DNA from: Burkholderiales bacterium
GTDB taxonomy: Bacteria > Pseudomonadota > Gammaproteobacteria > Burkholderiales > Burkholderiaceae_C
Reading direction: 5' to 3'
Assembly (NCBI GenBank): GCA_028869035.1
Contig: JAGWTL010000124.1
Span: forward strand, 1-7,973
DNA length: 7,973 nucleotides
Part shown: positions 1 through 4,629 of the stretch, in pieces
Position numbering within the stretch: the stretch's first letter is position 1
Layout of the letters: each line of letters opens with the position of its first letter
Notes under the pieces: model-generated
Database searches by the model: none
The model's input: the letters and a program-made list of their open reading frames with translations, nothing else
What the model was told of the DNA's origin: nothing
Made by a program: the position numbers and the translations under genes

Positions 1-657
1 CTGCAGCGCCTTGCGGATCTGGCCCGCATGGCCCTTGCGCACCGGGTTGTAGGAGCGCATGGTCACCGACTCGGGGTAACCGGCGTAAGGCACTTTCTTG
101 AAGGAGACGTCCTTGGGAATGTCCACCACCACGGGGCCGGGACGGCCGCTGCGGGCGATGTGGAAGGCCTTTTTCATGGTCTCGGCCAGGTCCTTGGCGT
201 CCTTGACCAGGAAGTTGTGCTTGACGATGGGTCGGGTGATGCCGACCGTGTCGCACTCCTGGAAGGCGTCCAGGCCGATGGCGGCGGTGGGCACCTGTCC
301 GGTGATGATCACCATCGGAATGCTGTCCATGTAGGCCGTGGCAATCCCGGTGATGGCATTGGTCACGCCGGGACCGGAGGTGACCAGCGCGACGCCCACG
401 TCGCCGGTGGCGCGCGCATAGCCGTCGGCGGCATGCACGGCGGCCTGCTCGTGGCGCACCAGGATGTGCTGGATGGTGTCTTGCTTGTAAAAAGCGTCGT
501 AGATGTGCAGGACGGCACCGCCGGGATAGCCCCAGACGTACTTGACGTCCTCTGCCTGCAGCGCCTTGACGAGGACCTCGGCGCCACGCAACTCTTCTCC
601 CTGACCGGCAGCACTGGCTGCCGCGGCGGAAGTGATTTCAGCCTTGGAAATTTCCAT
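1..657 (-). CDS. ilvI: Acetolactate synthase large (catalytic) subunit, N-terminal part, truncated by window edge
   Basis: Acetohydroxyacid synthase condenses pyruvate with pyruvate or 2-oxobutyrate, the first common step of valine, leucine and isoleucine synthesis in the cytoplasm. It needs thiamine diphosphate (ThDP), Mg2+ and FAD. The visible 219 residues cover the ThDP-binding pyrimidine domain of a protein usually about 570-600 residues long; the C-terminal two thirds lies beyond base 1. Seen directly: VWGYPGGAV (residues 41-49), LVRHEQAAVHAADGYARATG (66-85) whose Glu70 is the expected ThDP-activating glutamate, LVTSGPGVTNAITGIATAYM (91-110), and GLDAFQECDTVGITRPIVKH (128-147). The ATG at 657-655 is chosen because an AAAGG ribosome site lies six bases upstream and the N-terminus (MEISKAEITS) looks like the family in related bacteria. 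A regulatory small subunit (ilvH/ilvN) and ilvC usually follow, outside the window. The symbol could equally be ilvB; the family call is very secure. Confidence 0.97.
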   Translation of the reverse strand, partial: MEISKAEITSAAAASAAGQGEELRGAEVLVKALQAEDVKYVWGYPGGAVLHIYDAFYKQDTIQHILVRHEQAAVHAADGYARATGDVGVALVTSGPGVTNAITGIATAYMDSIPMVIITGQVPTAAIGLDAFQECDTVGITRPIVKHNFLVKDAKDLAETMKKAFHIARSGRPGPVVVDIPKDVSFKKVPYAGYPESVTMRSYNPVRKGHAGQIRKALQ

Positions 658-704
658 GATGAACCTTTGTGAATTTCTCTGACGAAAAACCTTGGGTGCC
701 CCTT

Positions 705-760
705 CACAAACGCTTGTGGCATCGCGTCGGGACTTGAGGTCAAGGCCATGGGCGCCATGG
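705..760 (-). promoter_or_regulatory. Three consecutive inverted repeats in the 5' leader of the acetolactate synthase gene
   Basis: Three perfect inverted repeats lie within 56 bases, upstream of the ilvI start. As read on the plus strand they are CACAA-ACGC-TTGTG (705-718), CTTGA-GG-TCAAG (733-744) and CCATGG-GCG-CCATGG (746-760). In the transcript they could form three short hairpins; as DNA they could be operator dyads. Nothing in the sequence tells which. The family is known to be regulated by amino-acid supply through leaders or transcription factors in various bacteria, but assigning this leader to any of those is inference. Confidence 0.4.
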
Positions 761-807
761 ATAGCCGCGCCGGACCGTGACCCGTTTGCTTTTTGATTCG
801 CAGCCGC

Positions 808-813
808 ATTATC
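808..813 (-). promoter_or_regulatory. Possible -10 box for acetolactate synthase gene
   Basis: The minus strand reads GATAAT, which matches five of six bases of the sigma70 -10 consensus. It would start a leader of roughly 145 bases. No good -35 hexamer is found at 16-18 bases (TGCCAA at 836-831 is poor), so this is a weak call. Confidence 0.25.
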
Positions 814-865
814 GCACCGCAGCATTCAAATTGGCAGCCAAGAGCGCATAAATGTATGCACGCAG

Positions 866-874
866 TGCCATAAT
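866..874 (+). promoter_or_regulatory. Possible extended -10 promoter for the sigma-factor operon
   Basis: TG-C-CATAAT fits the extended -10 pattern (TGn followed by a near-consensus -10, five of six). Transcription would begin near 881, leaving a leader of about 50 bases before the TTG start at 934. No convincing -35 was found. I also found no AAC-type -35 element typical of ECF autoregulation nearby, so the sigma gene is more likely read by housekeeping sigma70, though this is inference. Confidence 0.3.
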
Positions 875-933
875 GCAGCCCCAAAGCCGCCTCAGCCTCT
901 CAGAAATACCCTCGCGCCCCCTGGTTCCAGCCC

Positions 934-1500
934 TTGGCCACCGAACAAGAACTGTCCGACTTCCTCAAAAGCGTGGAAAAACGCGCTTTCAAGCGTTCGG
1001 TCTACCATGTGCGCAATGACGAGGCGGCGCTGGACATCGTGCAGGACAGCATGATGAAGCTGGTGGAGCACTACAGCCACAAGCCGCCTGATGAGTTGCC
1101 CATGCTCTTCCAGCGCATCCTGTCCAACACCACCCTGGACTGGTTCCGCCGGCAGAAGACGCGCAATGCCCTGTTCTCCAACCTCAGCGACTTCGAATCC
1201 GAGGGGGATGACGGCGAATTCAATCTGTTGGAAAATCTTGACAGTTCGGATCAGGCCACCCAGGTCGAAAGTGCAGAAAGCTCGACCCAACGGGCCCAGA
1301 TCTTGCGCGAAATCGAGATGGAAATCCAGGAACTGCCCGCCCGTCAACGGGAAGCCTTCCTGATGCGTTACTGGGAGGAATTGGACGTGGCGGAAACCGC
1401 TGCGGCCATGGGCTGCTCCGAAGGCAGTGTGAAAACACACTGTTCCAGGGCGGTTCAGGCTCTGAACAAAGCCTTGAGGGCCAAGGGAATACAACTATGA
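934..1500 (+). CDS. ECF-like sigma-70 family RNA polymerase sigma factor
   Basis: A 188-residue two-domain sigma factor that would direct RNA polymerase to a specific promoter set. Sigma region 2 spans about residues 12-78, with the core-binding stretch AALDIVQDSMMKLVEHY (31-47) and the -10-melting/recognition part ending in LDWFRRQKTR (68-77). An acidic, Ser/Glu/Asp-rich linker follows (about 80-125). Region 4 (about 130-182) contains LPARQREAFLMRYWEEL and a helix-turn-helix, DVAETAAAMGCSEGSVKTHC (151-170), for -35 binding. No region 1.1 or 3 is present, as in ECF sigmas. The frame has no ATG between the stop at 871 and region 2, so TTG at 934 is the likely start; no clear Shine-Dalgarno precedes it. 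The stop overlaps the next gene's ATG (ATGA), so the two are probably co-translated. The next gene's membrane protein is the obvious candidate anti-sigma (inference). Target promoters and inducing signal are unknown. Confidence 0.93.
   Translation: MATEQELSDFLKSVEKRAFKRSVYHVRNDEAALDIVQDSMMKLVEHYSHKPPDELPMLFQRILSNTTLDWFRRQKTRNALFSNLSDFESEGDDGEFNLLENLDSSDQATQVESAESSTQRAQILREIEMEIQELPARQREAFLMRYWEELDVAETAAAMGCSEGSVKTHCSRAVQALNKALRAKGIQL
1483..1488 (+). promoter_or_regulatory. Ribosome binding site for the DUF3619 gene inside the sigma gene
   Basis: AAGGGA lies eight bases before the ATG at 1497 and within the last codons of the sigma gene. This supports the ATGA-overlap start and gives the downstream protein its own strong ribosome site. 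Confidence 0.6.
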
Positions 1501-1940
1501 AACAGATGATCACCGACGGCTATCTGTCCATTCAGGACCGTTATGGTCGCCAACTGGCGGCCCGCCTGGATGCGTCCGCCTCGGCCCTGCCGCACGACAT
1601 CAGTGAGCGGCTGCGTGTCGCGCGCCTGCAAGCCATGGGCAAATACCGTGAAGTCCAGGTCCGGGAAACCGTCGGCATCTCCCTGGGCGGCGGCGTGGCG
1701 GCGCTGGGTAGCGGCGAGGATGAGCGCGGACTGTGGCCCCGGCTGGTGTCCCTCGTGCCCCTGCTGGCGCTGATCGCGGGCCTGGTGACCATCCAGATGG
1801 CAGGAACCAACCAGATCGCCGAGGAACTGGCCGAGCTCGATGCCGCCATCCTGACCGACGACCTGCCGCCCGACGCCTATGCCGACCCCGGCTTCGCCCA
1901 GTTCCTCAAGGCGCGGCTGGACCAGCTGCAACAAAACTGA
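1497..1940 (+). CDS. DUF3619-family single-span membrane protein, candidate anti-sigma factor
   Basis: A 147-residue protein recognised as the DUF3619 type found next to this sigma factor in Burkholderiales. The first 80 or so residues are soluble and probably helical, with RYGRQLAARLDASASALP (15-32) and ISERLRVARLQAM (35-47). One hydrophobic span, about residues 82-102, contains VPLLALIAGLVTIQMA. The last 45 residues are acidic (EELAELDAAILTDDLPPDAY). Arg82 and other basic residues on the N-terminal side and acidic residues on the C-terminal side suggest N-in/C-out topology by the positive-inside rule. That is the topology of membrane anti-sigma factors, and the start codon overlaps the sigma stop. 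Anti-sigma activity is inferred only from context and topology; I see no zinc-binding HxxxCxxC motif. No function is established for the family as far as I know. Confidence 0.85.
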   Translation: MKQMITDGYLSIQDRYGRQLAARLDASASALPHDISERLRVARLQAMGKYREVQVRETVGISLGGGVAALGSGEDERGLWPRLVSLVPLLALIAGLVTIQMAGTNQIAEELAELDAAILTDDLPPDAYADPGFAQFLKARLDQLQQN

Positions 1941-1943
1941 GCC

Positions 1944-2678
1944 ATGCACCCGATGGCCTGCTCAACCCATACCTTCCGCCAGCCAGGCCCCTCCGCTCGG
2001 GGCGGCTGGATGTCGGTGCTCCTGCTCGCCCTGTGCCTGCCGGTTCAGGCAGCGCCGTCCGAAGGCACGGCCGGCCAGACTGTCACCGGGAGATCGCTCC
2101 ACCGGCTCGACCGCACCCCCCGTGGCGCCAGCGCCGGAACCCTGGTCGCCACCGCGAGCAAACCGGCCTGGAAGGAACTGACACCCGCTCAACGTCAAGC
2201 CTTGCAGCCCCTGGCTCCACACTGGGACCGTCTGAGCGAGCGACACAAGCTCAAGTGGCTGGCACTTTCCAAAAATTACCCGGCACTGAGTTCCGATGAG
2301 CAGGTAAAGCTGCATCTGCGCATGAGGAAATGGGCCACCTTGAGCCAGCAGCAGCGTGCCCAGGCTCGCCAGAACTTCAAGGAAATCAAGGGTTTGAGCC
2401 CCGAGCAGAAGGCCAGCCAATGGGAGGCCTATCAGGCCTTGAGTCCCGAGGAAAAGCGCAAGCTCGCCCAGCAGGCTCGCCCCCAAGCAGCCGGCGTGAC
2501 CACCGCGGTCAAGCCCGGCACCACTCCCAAACTCAGCCAGATTCCCCGCTGGGCGTCGACGGCACGGCCCCATGTGGCCGAGGCTACCTTCCCGCTCCAG
2601 CAATACACGCTGCTGCCGCGTGTGGAAGCCCGCAGCGAGGTTGAGCGCTCCCCCTACGAGGACGATCCTGCCGAGTGA
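1944..2678 (+). CDS. DUF3106-family exported protein with 18-residue LSxxQ-type repeats
   Basis: A 244-residue secreted or periplasmic protein. An N-terminal signal sequence is visible: basic residues (Arg12, Arg19), a hydrophobic core SVLLLALCLPV (24-34) and a likely cleavage after VQA at residue 36. Met23 (base 2010) is an alternative start that would give a very short signal peptide. The DUF3106 region (about 74-177) is Gln/Lys/Arg-rich and helical, built of units of the form W/Y-x-x-L-S/T-x-x-x-Q/E. The unit leucines are 79, 97, 115, 133, 151 and 166, a strict 18-residue step until the last. The C-terminal third is Pro/Ala-rich and probably disordered, ending in acidic residues. The motif recalls the LTxxQ periplasmic proteins (Spy, CpxP, ZraP, CnrX type), but homology is not shown. 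It starts three bases after the DUF3619 stop and overlaps the RDD gene (GTGA). Confidence 0.85.
   Translation: MHPMACSTHTFRQPGPSARGGWMSVLLLALCLPVQAAPSEGTAGQTVTGRSLHRLDRTPRGASAGTLVATASKPAWKELTPAQRQALQPLAPHWDRLSERHKLKWLALSKNYPALSSDEQVKLHLRMRKWATLSQQQRAQARQNFKEIKGLSPEQKASQWEAYQALSPEEKRKLAQQARPQAAGVTTAVKPGTTPKLSQIPRWASTARPHVAEATFPLQQYTLLPRVEARSEVERSPYEDDPAE
2169..2471 (+). repeat. Six tandem degenerate protein repeats within the DUF3106 gene
   Basis: The encoded segments WKELTPAQR, WDRLSERHK, YPALSSDEQ, WATLSQQQR, IKGLSPEQK and YQALSPEEK align with each other. The first five are spaced exactly 18 residues apart (54 bases) and the last 15. The period fits one helix plus turn per unit. The DNA itself is not strongly repetitive, so the repeat is old and held at protein level. 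Confidence 0.75.
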
Positions 2679-3226
2679 GCCCCGATCATCGCGTGATCGC
2701 CCCTCAAGCGCCAGGGGCTGATCCGCTGCCCCCCCAAGCTGTTCTGGCCACTCCCGGGCTGGCGCGCCGCATGGCCTGCTGGCTGTACGAGGGCATGCTG
2801 CTCTTCGGCGTGATCTTCATCTCCGGCTACCTCTTCAGCGCCCTGTCGCAAACCCGCCACGCCCTGGACAACCGGCCCCTGCAGCAGGCCTTCCTGTTCG
2901 TGGTGCTGGGCATCTACTTCACCTGGTTCTGGGCCAAGGGCCAGACCCTGGCCATGAAGACCTGGCACATCCACGTCCTGGACCGCCAGGGTCGCCCGAT
3001 CAGCCAGCCGCGTGCCCTGCTTCGTTATGTGCTGAGCTGGCTCTGGTTCCTGCCACCGCTGGCCGCCATCGCCCCTTTCCATCTTTCCGGCGCCGAATCG
3101 TCGGTCATCGTGCTGGGCTGGATCGCCGTCTGGGCCTTGCTGAGCCGCTTCCATCCCCAGGGCCAGTTCTGGCACGACGCCTTGGCCGGCACGCGCCTGG
3201 TCGATGCGCGGCCACGCATCCCCTGA
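2675..3226 (+). CDS. RDD-family polytopic inner-membrane protein
   Basis: A 183-residue membrane protein of the RDD family, whose members are small transmembrane proteins, some of them linked to ion or small-molecule transport. Hydrophobic segments are seen at about residues 34-57, 72-88, 115-136 and 143-160. Family landmarks are the Arg pair at 31-32 before the first span (with Glu39 where many members have Asp), the loop WAKGQTLAMKTWHIHVLDRQ (86-105), RALLRYVL (113-120), and the C-terminal HDALAGTRLVD (167-177). The GTG start at 2675 overlaps the DUF3106 stop; Val7 (GTG at 2693) is an alternative. As the fourth gene of the sigma block it may serve as a membrane component or a target of the same response (inference). 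The substrate, if any, is not known. Confidence 0.88.
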   Translation: MSPDHRVIAPQAPGADPLPPQAVLATPGLARRMACWLYEGMLLFGVIFISGYLFSALSQTRHALDNRPLQQAFLFVVLGIYFTWFWAKGQTLAMKTWHIHVLDRQGRPISQPRALLRYVLSWLWFLPPLAAIAPFHLSGAESSVIVLGWIAVWALLSRFHPQGQFWHDALAGTRLVDARPRIP

Positions 3227-3257
3227 TCCGTCACGAAGCTGGGGGACAATCCGTCCC
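3223..3257 (+). promoter_or_regulatory. Possible internal promoter and hairpin before dgkA
   Basis: The 31-base gap holds GACAAT (3245-3250), a near -10 hexamer, with CTGATC (3223-3228) as a weak -35 at 16 bases. Transcription would begin at or one to two bases before the dgkA ATG, giving a leaderless message. The same bases form a perfect inverted repeat, GGGAC-AATCC-GTCCC (3243-3257), ending exactly at the ATG. In a read-through operon message this could fold over the G-rich stretch that would otherwise act as ribosome site. Confidence 0.35.
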
Positions 3258-3659
3258 ATGTCCGAGACTCCACCCCCCTCCCCCGCCAACCCGCAAAAAA
3301 GCCGCATCGGCCTGAACCGTGTCTGGCACGCCCTGGGCTATTCCATCGAGGGCCTGCGCGCCGGCTGGCATGAAACGGCCTTCCGCCAGGAAGCCGTGGC
3401 CGCCATCGTGCTGCTGCCGCTCTCGCTGTGGATAGGCCGCAGCTGGACAGAAACATCCCTGCTCGCCGCTTCGGTGCTGCTGGTCATGATCGTCGAGCTG
3501 CTCAACACCGGCATCGAGACTGCCATCGACCGCATCGGCCCCGAGTGGCACGACCTCTCCAAACGCGCCAAGGACATGGGCAGCGCCGCTGTGCTGCTCA
3601 GCCTGCTGCTCTGTGCCGGCATCTGGGGCGCCGCCCTCTACCAGCGCTTCCTCGCATGA
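3258..3659 (+). CDS. dgkA: Diacylglycerol kinase (DgkA type)
   Basis: The small integral-membrane kinase phosphorylates diacylglycerol with ATP to phosphatidate, recycling the lipid left by transfer of phosphoglycerol or phosphoethanolamine head groups. It is a homotrimer of three-span subunits in the inner membrane. The 133 residues match the usual length. Key residues align with E. coli DgkA: WHETAFRQE (37-45) whose Glu39 corresponds to Glu28; VELLNTGIE (79-87) with Glu80, Asn83 and the catalytic Glu87 (Glu69, Asn72, Glu76); and KRAKDMGSAAV (102-112) with Lys105 and Asp106 (Lys94, Asp95). Three hydrophobic spans follow an amphipathic N-terminus. The ATG at 3258 is preferred over the in-frame ATG at 3204, which lies inside the RDD gene and would add a Pro/Ser-rich tail with no counterpart in the family. 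Its stop overlaps the next gene's ATG. Confidence 0.96.
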   Translation: MSETPPPSPANPQKSRIGLNRVWHALGYSIEGLRAGWHETAFRQEAVAAIVLLPLSLWIGRSWTETSLLAASVLLVMIVELLNTGIETAIDRIGPEWHDLSKRAKDMGSAAVLLSLLLCAGIWGAALYQRFLA

Positions 3660-4240
3660 CCCCTTCCTTTTCCCTCTGCGTCTACTGCGGCTCACGCCCG
3701 GGCCTGGATCCGCAGTTTGCCGCCCTGGCTCGTACCGTGGGGCAATGGATCGGACAGCGCGGCGGGCAACTCGTCTATGGTGGCGGCAAGGCCGGGTTGA
3801 TGGGTGTCGTGGCCGAATCGACCCTGGAGGCCGGGGGCCGTGTCGTCGGCGTCATCCCCAAGGCTCTGGTGGAAAAGGAATGGGCGCTGCACGATTGCAC
3901 CGAACTGCACATCGTGGACACCATGCACGACCGCAAACGCATGATGGCCGAGCGCGCCGACGCCTTTGTAGCCCTGCCGGGCGGCATCGGCACATTCGAG
4001 GAACTGTTCGAGGTCTGGACCTGGCGCCAGCTGGGCTACCACGATAAGCCGGTCGGAATCCTGAACTGCGGCGGCTACTACGACGGCCTGCTGGCCTTCC
4101 TGGCCGCGACGGTGCAGCAGCAATTCCTCAGCGACTGGCAGATGGGCCTGATCCAGACCGGCAGCGAACCAGTGTCCCTGCTCAGCAGCCTGGTGCAGGA
4201 GGCCGGCTTGGCGCCCGCCGCCCGCCTGGACGGAATTTAA
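3656..4240 (+). CDS. LOG-family (TIGR00730) Rossmann-fold protein, likely nucleoside 5'-monophosphate phosphoribohydrolase
   Basis: A 194-residue protein of the LONELY GUY/lysine-decarboxylase-like family. Characterised members remove ribose 5-phosphate from cytokinin nucleotides or from AMP and other nucleoside monophosphates; 'lysine decarboxylase' is an old misannotation. Seen: SLCVYCGSRPG (6-16) as the first Rossmann strand, LVYGGGKAGLMG (39-50), IPKALVEKE (67-75), the conserved HDRKRMM (91-97), and the diagnostic LPGGIGTFEELFE (107-119). The length fits the family. The ATG at 3656 overlaps the dgkA stop with no clear ribosome site of its own, which suggests translational coupling. The true substrate here is not determinable; a housekeeping role in nucleotide salvage is as likely as cytokinin production. 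Its stop codon overlaps the stop of glnB read from the other strand. Confidence 0.92.
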   Translation: MTPSFSLCVYCGSRPGLDPQFAALARTVGQWIGQRGGQLVYGGGKAGLMGVVAESTLEAGGRVVGVIPKALVEKEWALHDCTELHIVDTMHDRKRMMAERADAFVALPGGIGTFEELFEVWTWRQLGYHDKPVGILNCGGYYDGLLAFLAATVQQQFLSDWQMGLIQTGSEPVSLLSSLVQEAGLAPAARLDGI

Positions 4241-4575
4241 ACCGCCGCGTTATCGAGTTCGCCTGTGCGGATGCGCACCACGCGCTCGATCGAGGTGATA
4301 AAGATCTTGCCGTCGCCGATCTTGCCGGTCCGGGCGGCCTTGACGATGGCGTCGATGCAGCGGTCCACGTCATCGGACTTGACCACCACCTCGATCTTGA
4401 CCTTCGGCAGAAAGTCCACCACGTATTCGGCGCCCCGGTAGAGCTCGGTATGCCCCTTCTGGCGGCCGAAGCCCTTGACCTCGGTAACGGTCAGGCCGGT
4501 CACGCCGCACTCGGCCAGGGCCTCGCGGACTTCCTCGAGCTTGAAGGGCTTGATGATGGCGGTGATCTGCTTCAT
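4237..4575 (-). CDS. glnB: Nitrogen regulatory protein PII (GlnB)
   Basis: PII integrates glutamine and 2-oxoglutarate/ATP/ADP status and controls partner proteins (for example the adenylyltransferase GlnE and the kinase NtrB), acting as a cytoplasmic trimer. The 112 residues are the exact family length. Seen: MKQITAIIKPFKLEEVREAL at the start, TVTEVKGFGRQKGH (29-42), the T-loop with Tyr51 in GAEYVVDFLPK (48-58) as the uridylylation site for GlnD, TGKIGDGK (83-90) of the nucleotide-binding B-loop, and RIRTGE (101-106). Asp54 in the T-loop matches E. coli GlnB rather than GlnK (Asn54), and no amtB gene is adjacent, both favouring glnB. AGGAAG lies seven bases before the ATG. It follows nadE on the same strand after 54 bases and may be co-transcribed with it. 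I saw no sigma54 or NtrC site in the gap. Confidence 0.97.
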   Translation of the reverse strand: MKQITAIIKPFKLEEVREALAECGVTGLTVTEVKGFGRQKGHTELYRGAEYVVDFLPKVKIEVVVKSDDVDRCIDAIVKAARTGKIGDGKIFITSIERVVRIRTGELDNAAV

Positions 4576-4582
4576 GGTTATT

Positions 4583-4588
4583 CTTCCT
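4583..4588 (-). promoter_or_regulatory. Ribosome binding site of glnB
   Basis: The minus strand reads AGGAAG seven bases before the glnB ATG at 4575, a near-ideal Shine-Dalgarno. This suggests glnB is translated efficiently on its own, whatever the level of nadE translation. Confidence 0.7.
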
Positions 4589-4616
4589 GTCGATGAGTAA
4601 GCTGAGAATCGGCCCG

Positions 4617-4629
4617 CTTGCGATGCAAG
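4617..4629 (-). repeat. Small inverted repeat directly after the nadE stop
   Basis: A perfect five-base stem with a three-base loop (CTTGC-GAT-GCAAG on the plus strand) abuts the nadE stop codon. On the minus-strand message it is followed by a GC-rich stretch and not by a U-run, so it is not an intrinsic terminator. It could protect a processed 3' end of nadE or be chance. Confidence 0.3.

Larger units (their letters stand above)
658..933. other. Divergent intergenic region between acetolactate synthase and sigma-factor genes
   Basis: This 276-base gene-free stretch separates two divergently read genes. On the minus-strand side it should hold the promoter and 5' leader of the acetolactate synthase gene, including three inverted repeats between 705 and 760 and a GATAAT box at 813-808. 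On the plus-strand side, an extended -10-like TGCCATAAT lies at 866-874. A perfect short dyad, TTGGC-A-GCCAA (831-841), lies between the two candidate promoters and could bind a regulator of either gene. I see no branched-chain leader peptide and no terminator here. The minus-strand open frame through this region has no run of Leu, Ile or Val codons and does not look coding. Confidence 0.6.

Noticed and set aside
28..672. Plus-strand open frame of 214 codons opposite the acetolactate synthase gene
   Set aside because: The minus-strand frame encodes unmistakable acetolactate synthase; the plus-strand product is a Gly/His/Val/Asp-rich shadow with no family resemblance.
658..884. Leader peptide with branched-chain codons controlling ilvI by attenuation
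   Set aside because: The minus-strand open frames in the leader have no run of Leu, Ile or Val codons, and there is no terminator hairpin with a U-run before the ilvI start.
3204..3257. Upstream ATG at 3204 as the dgkA start
   Set aside because: It would place the start inside the RDD gene and add a Pro/Ser-rich extension. ATG 3258 gives the usual DgkA length; the upstream region reads better as intergenic sequence with a dyad.
4576..4629. NtrC or sigma54 control site in front of glnB
   Set aside because: I looked for GG-N10-GC type sigma54 elements and TGCAC/GTGCA dyads in the gap and found none; promoters for the pair may lie upstream of nadE.
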